A stretch of 64,000 nucleotides of DNA from Saccharopolyspora_D taberi (GTDB lineage: Bacteria > Actinomycetota > Actinomycetes > Mycobacteriales > Pseudonocardiaceae), in NCBI RefSeq assembly GCF_039534165.1, contig NZ_BAAAUX010000011.1, positions 310,001 to 374,000 of the forward strand, given 5' to 3'. Positions within the stretch are counted from its first letter, which is position 1, and the number at the start of each line of letters is the position of its first letter. The notes beneath the pieces were generated by a model. The model had not been told where the DNA came from and did not search any database. It saw only the letters and a list, made by a program, of their open reading frames with translations. This document shows, in pieces, positions 56,910-64,000 of the stretch. The translations under genes were made by a program, and so were the position numbers.

Positions 56910-57734
56910 GTGACCGCCACCGACGACACCGCACTGACGTACTCGGCCCGGCCGCAGTCCCTGATGCTCAGCTTCCTGGGGCTGTACCTGCTCGGGCGGG
57001 ACACGGCCGTCTACTCCGGCAGCGTCATCGACGTGTTCGCCCGGGTCGACATCTCCGAGGAGGCCGTCCGCTCGACGCTGACCCGGATGGCCAGGCGCGG
57101 CCTGCTGGACCGGCACCGCAACGGGCGCCGCGTCTACTTCGGACTGACGCCGCGCGCCACCGAGGTGCTCGAGGACGGCGAGCGGCGGATCTGGCACACC
57201 GGCGCGGTCAACCGGGACTGGGACGGGAACTGGACCCTGGTCGGCTTCTCGTTGCCCGACAGCAGGCGCAGCGACCGGCACGACCTGCGCTCGCAGCTGG
57301 TCTGGGCCGGATTCGGCATGCTGCAGAACGGGTTGTGGATCGCACCCGGGATCAAGGACGCGGCGGCCATCGCGGCGGACCTCGGGCTCAGCGAGCACGT
57401 CATCGTGTTCACCGCCCAGCACGCCGACTCCGCCGACGTGGTCCGCAGGGCCTTCGCCACCGAAGCCATCGCGGCCCGCTACCACGCCTTCCTCGAAAGG
57501 TGGGACACCCGCGGGCCGCTCCCGTCAGCCCCGGACGACCTGGCGCGGCAACTGGTCCTGCACACCGACTGGCTCCAACTGGTGCGCCAGGACCCGCACC
57601 TGCCCGCCGAGCACCTCGCCCGCGACTGGCCGGCCATCCGCGCCGAGGAGCTCTTCCGCCGCCTGGCCAAGCACTACCGCTCCACTGCGGCACCGATCGC
57701 GGCCGAGGTCATCGACGAGATCACCGTTCCCTGA
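56910..57734 (+). CDS. PaaX-family transcriptional regulator
   Basis: 274 residues from GTG. N-terminal winged helix (SLMLSFLGLYLLGRD, ISEEAVRSTLTRMARRGLL, RNGRRVYFGLTP), central PaaX domain (WTLVGFSLPDSRRSDRHDLRSQLVWAGFGML, key part RSQLVWAGFGML) and the C-terminal PaaX-C region with LVRQDPHLPAEHLARDWPA. PaaX proteins respond to aryl-CoA or related CoA esters, which suits a regulator of the divergent operon with its CoA ligase and hydratase. Confidence 0.9.
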   Translation: MTATDDTALTYSARPQSLMLSFLGLYLLGRDTAVYSGSVIDVFARVDISEEAVRSTLTRMARRGLLDRHRNGRRVYFGLTPRATEVLEDGERRIWHTGAVNRDWDGNWTLVGFSLPDSRRSDRHDLRSQLVWAGFGMLQNGLWIAPGIKDAAAIAADLGLSEHVIVFTAQHADSADVVRRAFATEAIAARYHAFLERWDTRGPLPSAPDDLARQLVLHTDWLQLVRQDPHLPAEHLARDWPAIRAEELFRRLAKHYRSTAAPIAAEVIDEITVP

Positions 57735-57769
57735 CCCGGTGATTTGCAACTGGCCCTACCCTGATCAGC

Positions 57770-58405
57770 ATGAGGCCAGCGGGAGTCCGGGAACGGATCG
57801 AACAGCTCCAGGAAGACGAACAGCAGCACGCCCGTGCACACCCGGAGCAGGCGCTGCAGCGGGCGCTGACCTGGTTCGTTCACGGCTGCGCGTTGCTCGC
57901 CTACGCCGACGAGGGCGCCAGCGCCGTCGTGGAGTCTTATCGGTCGGTTCTGGCATGCCTGGACGACCCGAACCAACGCCGGAGCACCAGCGCGTGGCAG
58001 CAGGCGGGACTGGAATGCCTAGCTCAACTCCGGGAGCCGCTGACCGAGGTCGCCGCGGACCCGCAGCGGCACGCCGCGCGCGACGAGGAGATCGCCGCGC
58101 CGGCACTGCTGCGGATCCCGCCCACGGTTCTGGTCGGCCGCGCCACGCCCGACGCCTACTTCCCTATGGCGTGCCTCAACGCCGCCGGATCACTGCGGGA
58201 GGAGGCCGTCACCCCGTACCGGGCCGTCACCCTGATCTGCGGTATCGGCTTCTACGAACCGGCGCAAGAACGTGATCTGCTCACGGCGATGCGCACGCTG
58301 CGCACTCGTTACGAGGACCGCCCCAGCGACCGAACGTCTCTCGACAGCGAGATCCGCCGCAAGCTCCAATCCTGGGAATCGGCATACCGCAACCACGAGA
58401 GCTAG
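57770..58405 (+). CDS. Unrecognised 211-residue protein
   Basis: No family recognised. Helical, no membrane segment or signal peptide. N-terminus is acidic and Gln-rich (RIEQLQEDEQQHARAH); WFVHGCALLAYADEG and the C-terminal RYEDRPSDRTSLDSEIRRKL stand out. It follows PaaX on the same strand by 35 bp and might be co-transcribed, but its content does not link it to the catabolic operon. The following gene is convergent. Confidence 0.6.
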   Translation: MRPAGVRERIEQLQEDEQQHARAHPEQALQRALTWFVHGCALLAYADEGASAVVESYRSVLACLDDPNQRRSTSAWQQAGLECLAQLREPLTEVAADPQRHAARDEEIAAPALLRIPPTVLVGRATPDAYFPMACLNAAGSLREEAVTPYRAVTLICGIGFYEPAQERDLLTAMRTLRTRYEDRPSDRTSLDSEIRRKLQSWESAYRNHES

Positions 58406-58512
58406 GCCGGTCCGAATTCACCGGGAACGCTCAGGCGCAGAGTTCCCGAACCTGCTGGGAAACCCACCTCTGCGCAACGCACTCGCTGCACTCTGGGCCG
58501 ACACGCCCGCGC

Positions 58513-60870
58513 CTAGGAACGATCGGCCGCGGCGCCCCTCCGTCCTTCCACCACCCAGGTGGCGATCTGGGCGCGGGTGTTGAAGTCCAGTTTGGTCAGG
58601 ATGCGGTCGACGTGGGTTTCCGCGGTGCGCTGGGCGATGTAGAGCCGGGCGGCGATCTCGCGGTTGGTCAGTCCGGCCGCGACCAGCCCGGCCACCTCGT
58701 TCTCCCGCCGGGTCAGCGGATTCTTCCGGGCCGCTACCGGTTCCGCGGATTCTCCCAGCACGTACCGGACCGCCTCGTCCCGGGACATGGCACCCCCGCG
58801 GTCGTAGTGCCGCTTGTACCCCTGCTCGCCGAGTTCCTGGTACGAGATCGCGCCGTACTCGACGATCCGCTTGGTGAACATGCCGAAATTCCACGGGTTC
58901 GCGCCCAGCGCCCGCCACTGCCGGGCGGCGATGCCGAACAGGGTGGCCGATCGGGGGAACTGGCCCTTCCTGACCGCGATTCCGCCGATGATGTGCACCG
59001 TGAACGCTTCGGCCACGCGGTTGCCCAGCTCCTGCTGCAGCCGGAACGCGGCCAGCTCGGCCTCCTCGGCGGCGTCGGCGTCGCCGAGGAACAACTCGGC
59101 CATGCCCAGCGCCCACAGCCCCCAGGACCGCCAGAAGTTCTCGCCGATGGCAGCACCGGCGGTGACGTGGTCCCGGATCAGGTCCCGCCCGGTCTCGAAG
59201 TCCCCGCTGACCGCGGTGGCCAGCCCGTGCAGGAAACCTGCGTAGCCCTCCCCGTGCTGGACGCCGTGCCGGCGGAACACCTCCAGCGCCGCCGCGAACT
59301 GGTCCCGGGCCAGGGGCTCGCGCTCGGTGAACAGGTTCGCCAGCCCCCAGCCCACGTCCACGTACGCCCCGGACACCTCGTCGCCGATCAGCTCGGCGAC
59401 CTCCCGGACTCCCTCAAGCGCCGCGGTCCCCGGCTCGATGTAGCCCTGCAGCAGGGCGCACCAGGAGAGCAACCGGTGCGCGAACACCCACTCCGGGGTG
59501 TTCCGCGGCGCTCTCCCCAGCATCTTGTCCAGCCAGATCCGCGCCTCGGCCAGGAAACCGCGCACCGTCCAGTACACGTCCAGCTGGTTGGCCATCCGCA
59601 ACCCGACCACGGCCTCGCCGGGCTCGGCGGCGCAGAAGTCGAGCGCCACCCGGATGTTCGCGTGGTCTTCGGTCACCCGGCGGGTCCAGGCCACCTGGTC
59701 CGGCCCGATCCACTCGGCCCCGAACCGGGCGGTCAGCCCGGCGTACCAGTCCCGGTGCAGCCGGGCCACCCGCGTGCGGTCCGCGCCGAGCCGGTCCCGG
59801 CCGTATTCGCGCAGCGTCTCCAGCATCCGGTACCGCATCACGTCGCCGTGGTTCTCGGCGACCAGCAACGACTTGCTCATCAACCCGTGCACGATGTCGG
59901 CGATCGCGCCCTGTTCCGCCCCCGGACCGGAGCACACGTGTTCGGCGGCCTCCAGGTCGAAACCGCCGGAGAACACCGAGGCCCGCGCCCACACGAGCTT
60001 TTCGGCCGGAGAGCACAGCTCGTAGCTCCAGTCGATCAGCGCGCGAAGGGTCTGCTGGCGCGAAGGCGCGAACCGGTTGCCGCGGGTGAGCAGCGCCAGC
60101 CGGTGCGTCAGCCGGTCGGCGATCTGGCGCACCGACAACGACCGCAACCGGACCGCGGCCAGTTCGAGTGCCAGCGGAAGGCCCTCCAGCTCGGTGCACA
60201 ACCGCGCGACGTCCCGGTAGTTGTCCTCGGTGACGGTGAACCAAGGCCGCACGGCGGTGGCCCGGTCGACGAACAGCCGCACGGCCTCGTACCGGTCCAG
60301 CTCCGCCGGTGAGGCCGGCTCCGCTTCGCCGGGGACCGACAGCGGGGGTACCGGCAGCAGGTGCTCGCCCGGCATCTCCAGGGACTGCCTGCTGGTGGTC
60401 AGGACTGTCAGCTGCGGGCAGGAGGCCACCAGGGTCTCCACGAAGCTCGCGCAGGCAGCCGTCAAGTGCTCGCAGTTGTCGAGGACCAGCAGGAACTGGC
60501 TGTCCCGCAGGTGATCCACGATCGCATCGATCGGCGGACGGTCCGACTGGTCGTGCAGACCGAGCTTGTCCGCGACCATTGTGGACAGCAGTTCCGGGTT
60601 GCGCAGCTCGGCCAGCTCCACGAACGCCGCGCCGTCCCGGAAACCCCTGGCGAGGTCGGTGGTGATGTGCCGCGCCAGCCGCGTTTTGCCGACCCCGCCG
60701 GTTCCGGTCAGGGTGACCACCCGGCAGTCGGCGAGCAGTCGCCGGGCGGTGGCCAACTCGCCCTGGCGGCCCACCCAACTCGTCCCCTCGACCAGTCGGC
60801 CGCCCGCAGGGCCCCGATCCCCAGGGCCCCGATCCCCAGTGGCCTGATCCCCAGTGCCCCGATCCGGCAT
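58513..60870 (-). CDS. Large ATPase regulator with LuxR HTH
   Basis: About 785 residues. Residues 30-330: AAA/NB-ARC ATPase (Walker A TLTGTGGVGKTRLARH, Walker B LLVLDNCEHL, TTSRQSL sensor). Residues 330-700: helical TPR-like region. C-terminal 60: LuxR HTH (LTRRENEVAGLVAAGLTNRE, TAETHVDRILTKLDFNTRAQ). Such proteins are ligand- or stress-responsive activators in actinomycetes; target unknown. The extreme N-terminus is a run of Gly-Asp repeats (GDQATGDRGPGDRGPAGG) encoded by a 15-bp tandem repeat. Start set at ATG 60870; a GTG at 60900 in frame is possible. Confidence 0.85.
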   Translation of the reverse strand: MPDRGTGDQATGDRGPGDRGPAGGRLVEGTSWVGRQGELATARRLLADCRVVTLTGTGGVGKTRLARHITTDLARGFRDGAAFVELAELRNPELLSTMVADKLGLHDQSDRPPIDAIVDHLRDSQFLLVLDNCEHLTAACASFVETLVASCPQLTVLTTSRQSLEMPGEHLLPVPPLSVPGEAEPASPAELDRYEAVRLFVDRATAVRPWFTVTEDNYRDVARLCTELEGLPLALELAAVRLRSLSVRQIADRLTHRLALLTRGNRFAPSRQQTLRALIDWSYELCSPAEKLVWARASVFSGGFDLEAAEHVCSGPGAEQGAIADIVHGLMSKSLLVAENHGDVMRYRMLETLREYGRDRLGADRTRVARLHRDWYAGLTARFGAEWIGPDQVAWTRRVTEDHANIRVALDFCAAEPGEAVVGLRMANQLDVYWTVRGFLAEARIWLDKMLGRAPRNTPEWVFAHRLLSWCALLQGYIEPGTAALEGVREVAELIGDEVSGAYVDVGWGLANLFTEREPLARDQFAAALEVFRRHGVQHGEGYAGFLHGLATAVSGDFETGRDLIRDHVTAGAAIGENFWRSWGLWALGMAELFLGDADAAEEAELAAFRLQQELGNRVAEAFTVHIIGGIAVRKGQFPRSATLFGIAARQWRALGANPWNFGMFTKRIVEYGAISYQELGEQGYKRHYDRGGAMSRDEAVRYVLGESAEPVAARKNPLTRRENEVAGLVAAGLTNREIAARLYIAQRTAETHVDRILTKLDFNTRAQIATWVVEGRRGAAADRS
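60816..60860. repeat. Three 15-bp tandem repeats at the start of the LuxR-ATPase gene
   Basis: Units beginning GATCCCCAG at 60816, 60831 and 60846, with a partial fourth GATCC. In frame they add GD-rich pentapeptides to the N-terminus and could vary in copy number. Confidence 0.75.
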
Positions 60871-61125
60871 CGACACGCAAAACCCCATTACGCACGCCAC
60901 GCTGTCATATCAGGCTAGCGCCACCCGCGTGACCCCGCCCATCGCGGTGGCTCCGGCCGGCCGAAGACCTCACGGGCGAGCTCCGCCAATACGTCAGTTC
61001 CTTCACAGATCCCTGTTGCCCCCTCGTGAATCCGCTTTTGCACGGCGGTAACGAGACTCGGGATCCGATGAAACACGTCATTTCTACGGTCTCGGCGGAC
61101 ACCTTATAAGAGGAAGGACCACCCC

Positions 61126-62502
61126 TTGGCTTCAACGCTGAACTCCAGGGCCCCGTCCGGCCGCCGGGTCATCGGATGGAATCCCGAGGACGAACAGTTC
61201 TGGGAGAATTCCGGAAAATTCGTGGCTCGGCGCAACCTGATGCTGTCCATCTTCTCCGAGCACCTGCAGTTCTCCGTTTTCGGCATCTGGTCCGTGCTGG
61301 TGCTGTTCATGTCCCCGAAAATCGGTTTCGACTTCGACGCGGGCGAGAAGTTCCTGCTGATCTCCACACCTGCTCTGGTCGGCTCGCTGCTCCGGCTGCC
61401 CTACAGCTACGCGGTGACCCGCTTCGGCGGCCGGAACTGGACGGTCTTCAGCAATTCGATCCTGCTGGTGCCCGCGCTGCTGGCCTTCCACTTCGTCCAG
61501 CAGCCGCACACGCCGCTGTGGGTGTTCCTGGTCATCAGCGCCCTGACCGGCGTCGGCGGTGGCAACTTCGGCTCGTCGATGACCAACATCAGCGCCTTCT
61601 TCCCGCAGCGCAAGCAGGGGCTGGCGCTGGGACTCAACGCGGGTGGCGGCAACATCGGGGTCGCCGTGATCCAGATCGTGGGCCTGCTGGTGATCACGAC
61701 GTTCGGTGACCTCCACCCCTCCTACGTGTGCGCCATCTACCTGCCGCTCATCGCGCTCGCGGCGCTGCTGGCGGCCTGGAAGATGGACAACATCGACGCC
61801 GTGCGCGTCGACCCGCGCGCGTGGCGGGAAGCGGTGGCCGATGCGGACGCCTGGTGCGTTTCCATGCTCTACATCGGCACCTTCGGCTCGTTCGTCGGCT
61901 ACAGCTTCGCCTTCGGCCTGGTGCTGCAGAACCAGTTCGGCGCCTCGCCGCTGGAGTCCGCGGGGTGGACGTTCCTGGGCCCCCTGCTGGGATCGCTGGC
62001 CCGGCCGGTGGGCGGCTGGCTGGCCGACCGCTGGGGCGGCGCCCGCATCACCTTCTGGAACTTCATCCTGATGGCCCTGGGCACGGCAGGACTGCTGGTC
62101 GCCTCCAGCCTGAAGTCCCTGCCCATGTTCGTGGCGGTCTTCACCGTGCTGTTCGTGCTGACCGGGATCGGCAACGGCTCGGTGTACAAGATGATCCCCG
62201 CGATCTACGCCAGGAAAGCCGAGTCCACTGCATCGGAGCAGGCGTCCGTGGTCTCCCGCAGGCTCTCCGGCGCGCTCATCGGCATCGCGGGAGCGGTCGG
62301 CGCTCTTGGCGGCGTCGGGGTGAATCTGGCGTTCCGAGCCTCCTACAACGGCCCCGCGCACAGCGGCGACTCGGCCTTCATCGTCTTCCTCGCGTACTAC
62401 GCGCTGTGCGTGGCGGTGACCTGGACTGTCTACCTCCGACGCGAACGCACTGCTGCGCAAATGCCCGAGGTCGCAGTACTTGAACGGTCTCGGGCAGCTT
62501 AG
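61126..62502 (+). CDS. NarK-type nitrate/nitrite MFS transporter
   Basis: 458 residues, twelve helices. Two nitrate-signature glycine motifs are clear: GVGGGNFGSSMTNISAFFP in helix 5 and NAGGGNIGVAVIQ later; substrate Arg residues lie in helices 2 and 8 as in NarK/NarU. TTG start with GAGGAAGGA upstream. The N-terminal extension (RVIGWNPEDEQFWENSGK) is the NarK2/NarU type. Probably a nitrate/nitrite exchanger or importer. No nitrate reductase or sensor kinase is in view, so it is a stand-alone transporter here. The upstream region (60901-61125) contains a possible GTAAC/GAAAC pair (61048-61074). Confidence 0.92.
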   Translation: MASTLNSRAPSGRRVIGWNPEDEQFWENSGKFVARRNLMLSIFSEHLQFSVFGIWSVLVLFMSPKIGFDFDAGEKFLLISTPALVGSLLRLPYSYAVTRFGGRNWTVFSNSILLVPALLAFHFVQQPHTPLWVFLVISALTGVGGGNFGSSMTNISAFFPQRKQGLALGLNAGGGNIGVAVIQIVGLLVITTFGDLHPSYVCAIYLPLIALAALLAAWKMDNIDAVRVDPRAWREAVADADAWCVSMLYIGTFGSFVGYSFAFGLVLQNQFGASPLESAGWTFLGPLLGSLARPVGGWLADRWGGARITFWNFILMALGTAGLLVASSLKSLPMFVAVFTVLFVLTGIGNGSVYKMIPAIYARKAESTASEQASVVSRRLSGALIGIAGAVGALGGVGVNLAFRASYNGPAHSGDSAFIVFLAYYALCVAVTWTVYLRRERTAAQMPEVAVLERSRAA

Positions 62503-62537
62503 TTCGAAATCGGCACCGGCGATCATTCGAAATGTTC

Positions 62538-62570
62538 GCACAATCGTCCCGCAAGATCGTGCGATTGTGC
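62538..62570. terminator. Terminator-like hairpin after the NarK gene
   Basis: GCACAATCG (62538-62546) pairs with CGATTGTGC (62562-62570), loop 15. The rest of 62503-62717 holds an inverted repeat GTAAC-N9-GTTAC (62641-62659) upstream of the next gene and no other ORF. Confidence 0.55.
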
Positions 62571-62717
62571 CTACAGATCGTCGGTGCCACGCCGTTCACG
62601 ATGTCGAAGCCCTTGCGCAGCATCCGCAAAGCGACCTCCGGTAACACCACCTACGTTACGCGGACCGGACTCCTGGGTAAGAACCAGGAAGACCCCGAGA
62701 CGAGGAGGTGTGTGATC

Positions 62718-64000
62718 GTGGCGGAACTAGTCGCGGACTTCGTGTTGCGGCGGCTGCGGGAATGGGGTGTCGGACACGTCTTCTCCTACGCCGGTGACGG
62801 GATCAACGAGTTGCTGGCGGCGTGGGACCGCGCCGGGGACCGCCCGCGCTTCGTGCAGTCGCGGCACGAGGAGCTGGCCGCGTTCGAGGCGGTCGGGTAC
62901 GCGAAGTTCTCCGGCCGGGTCGGCGTCTGCGCCGCGACTTCCGGGCCGGGGGCGGTGCACCTGCTCAACGGCCTCTACGACGCCAAGCTCGACGGCGTGC
63001 CGGTGGTCGCGCTGATCGGCCAGACCGCCCGCACCGCGCTGGGCGGCGCCTACCAGCAGGAGATCGACCTGATGTCGCTGTACAAGGACGTCGCCTCCGA
63101 ATACCTGGAGATGGTGACCGTTCCCGAGCAGCTGCCGAACGTGCTGGACCGGGCGATGCGCACCGCGCAGGCCCGGCAGACCGTCACCGCGGTCATCATC
63201 CCCGGCGACGTGCAGGCGCTGGAGTACACGCCGCCCCAGCACGCGTTCAAGATGGTCCCCTCCAGCATGGGGATCTCCGAATCGTCCGTCGTGCCGGACG
63301 AGACCTCGCTGCGCGCCGCGGCCGAGGTGCTCAACGCGGGCAAGCGCGTCGCGATCATGATCGGGCAGGGCGCGCGGGACGCGGCAGGCGAAGTGCTCGA
63401 GGTCGCCGACCGGCTCGGCGCCGGAGTCGCGAAGGCGTTGCTGGGCAAGGACGTCCTGCCCGACGACCTGCCGCACGTGACCGGTGCGGCGGGCCTGCTG
63501 GGGACGAAGCCGTCGTACCAGCTCATGCGCGACTGCGACACGCTGCTGATGGTGGGTTCGAGCTTCCCGTACAGCCAGTTCCTGCCGGAGTACGGGCAGG
63601 CCCGCGGGGTGCAGATCGACATCGACCCGAACCGCATCGGCATGCGCTACCCGTTCGAGGTCAACCTCCTCGGCGACGCCCGGCGGACGCTGCGGGGCCT
63701 GCTGCCGCTGCTCAACCACCAGGAGGACCGCTCCTGGCGGGAGACGATCGAGCAGAACGTGCGCGACTGGTGGGAAGTCATGGATCGCCGTGCGCACGTC
63801 GACGCCGATCCGGTCAACCCCGAGCGGGTCTTCCACGAGCTGTCCCCGCAGCTGCCCGGAAACGCTGTTATCACCTCGGATTCGGGCTCGGCGGCCAACT
63901 GGTACGCCCGGCACCTCAGGATCCGCGGCGACATGCGAGCGTCGCTGTCCGGGACGCTGGCCACCATGGGGCCGGGCGTGCCGTACGCGACCGGTGCGAA
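62718..64000 (+). CDS. Thiamine-diphosphate enzyme, pyruvate oxidase/dehydrogenase (PoxB) like, 5' part
   Basis: 427 residues to the end of the window; no stop reached. GTG at 62718 with GAGGAGG 8 bases upstream (a GTG at 62712 is too close). N-terminal pyrimidine-binding domain: GVGHVFSYAGDGINELL and SRHEELAAFEAVGYAKFSGRVGVCAATSGPGAVHLLNG, whose Glu (RHEE) activates ThDP. A central domain with KRVAIMIGQGARDA and the start of the pyrophosphate domain (VITSDSGSAANWYA) follow. It resembles pyruvate:quinone oxidoreductase/pyruvate oxidase; other 2-keto-acid decarboxylases are possible. Confidence 0.88.
   Translation, partial: MAELVADFVLRRLREWGVGHVFSYAGDGINELLAAWDRAGDRPRFVQSRHEELAAFEAVGYAKFSGRVGVCAATSGPGAVHLLNGLYDAKLDGVPVVALIGQTARTALGGAYQQEIDLMSLYKDVASEYLEMVTVPEQLPNVLDRAMRTAQARQTVTAVIIPGDVQALEYTPPQHAFKMVPSSMGISESSVVPDETSLRAAAEVLNAGKRVAIMIGQGARDAAGEVLEVADRLGAGVAKALLGKDVLPDDLPHVTGAAGLLGTKPSYQLMRDCDTLLMVGSSFPYSQFLPEYGQARGVQIDIDPNRIGMRYPFEVNLLGDARRTLRGLLPLLNHQEDRSWRETIEQNVRDWWEVMDRRAHVDADPVNPERVFHELSPQLPGNAVITSDSGSAANWYARHLRIRGDMRASLSGTLATMGPGVPYATGA

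Noticed and set aside
61105..61110. TATAAG as a -10 box before the NarK gene
   Set aside because: It abuts the ribosome site (GAGGAAGGA), leaving no room for a leader with that site, and has no -35 at the right distance.
1..64000. tRNA, rRNA, transposase, integrase and phage genes
   Set aside because: None seen on either strand; the window appears to be chromosomal without an obvious mobile element.

Overview
The window is high-GC, densely packed DNA with many GTG and some TTG starts, ATGA/GTGA start-stop overlaps and strong AGGAGG-type ribosome sites. Gene content (PPE/WXG100/EspG proteins, GlnR-era nitrate transport, SARP/NB-ARC-type regulators, a kinase-cyclase lanthipeptide synthetase, a calerythrin-like EF-hand protein) points to a filamentous actinomycete, most likely Pseudonocardiaceae (Saccharopolyspora/Amycolatopsis-like); the genus is an inference. 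No rRNA, tRNA, CRISPR array, transposase or phage gene was seen.

Layout. 1-6.7 kb: a sugar or cyclitol catabolic cluster (two Gfo/Idh/MocA dehydrogenases, two TIM-barrel isomerase/epimerase-type enzymes, a VOC protein, a sugar-porter MFS) with its LacI regulator and a LacI-type operator. 6.7-10.4 kb: a small DUF2867-like protein behind a perfect 28-bp operator, an XRE/NB-ARC/TPR regulator and a membrane-anchored GGDEF protein. 10.5-16 kb: an organosulfur-scavenging locus of three flavin monooxygenases on the minus strand facing away from a DszC/SfnB-type acyl-CoA-dehydrogenase-like enzyme; the latter is preceded by a 28-residue leader peptide of the actinobacterial HVDL..C type, not in the usual ORF size range. 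16-19 kb: two paralogous LuxR regulators with degenerate receivers enclosing a receiver-like mini-protein and a membrane protein. 19-21.2 kb: an ArsR-like regulator divergent from a fusion of a shrunken cytochrome-P450-like segment to a PEP-mutase/isocitrate-lyase barrel, sharing an 11-bp inverted-repeat operator.

21.3-28.8 kb is the most unusual stretch: a LysM protein, then on the minus strand EACC1, a caspase with C-terminal membrane helices, an M4 metalloprotease with its emfourin-type inhibitor, and two proteins I do not recognise, with a four-EF-hand protein divergent from EACC1 across a 40-bp hairpin. EACC1 plus caspase is a predicted bacterial conflict/cell-death module; the co-directional protease-inhibitor pair and the two unknowns may belong to it. 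28.9-33.6 kb: a frame-disrupted small membrane protein gene, an MHS-family transporter and a lanthipeptide system: a 52-residue precursor (33402-33560) plus a lyase-kinase-cyclase synthetase whose zinc site is Cys-Cys-Cys. 33.7-39.2 kb: a type VII secretion substrate/chaperone operon without the ATPase core.

39.4-46.6 kb: a complete L-rhamnose catabolic operon (rhamnulokinase, aldolase/dehydrogenase fusion, rhamnose isomerase), its divergent LacI regulator and a transporter, tied together by two identical TGAAACGTTTCA operators. 46.7-50.3 kb: TerC behind a probable yybP-ykoY (Mn) riboswitch, a Cys-rich small protein, an SGNH hydrolase, a PadR regulator and an NTF2-like protein with a TAGTC-N8-GACTA site between them. 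50.3-57.7 kb: a six-gene catabolic operon (SDR, amidohydrolase, MaoC hydratase, secreted alpha/beta hydrolase, MFS, acyl-CoA ligase) divergent from a PaaX regulator. 57.8-64 kb: an unknown protein, a large AAA/LuxR regulator, a NarK-type nitrate/nitrite transporter and the start of a pyruvate-oxidase-like ThDP enzyme that runs off the end.
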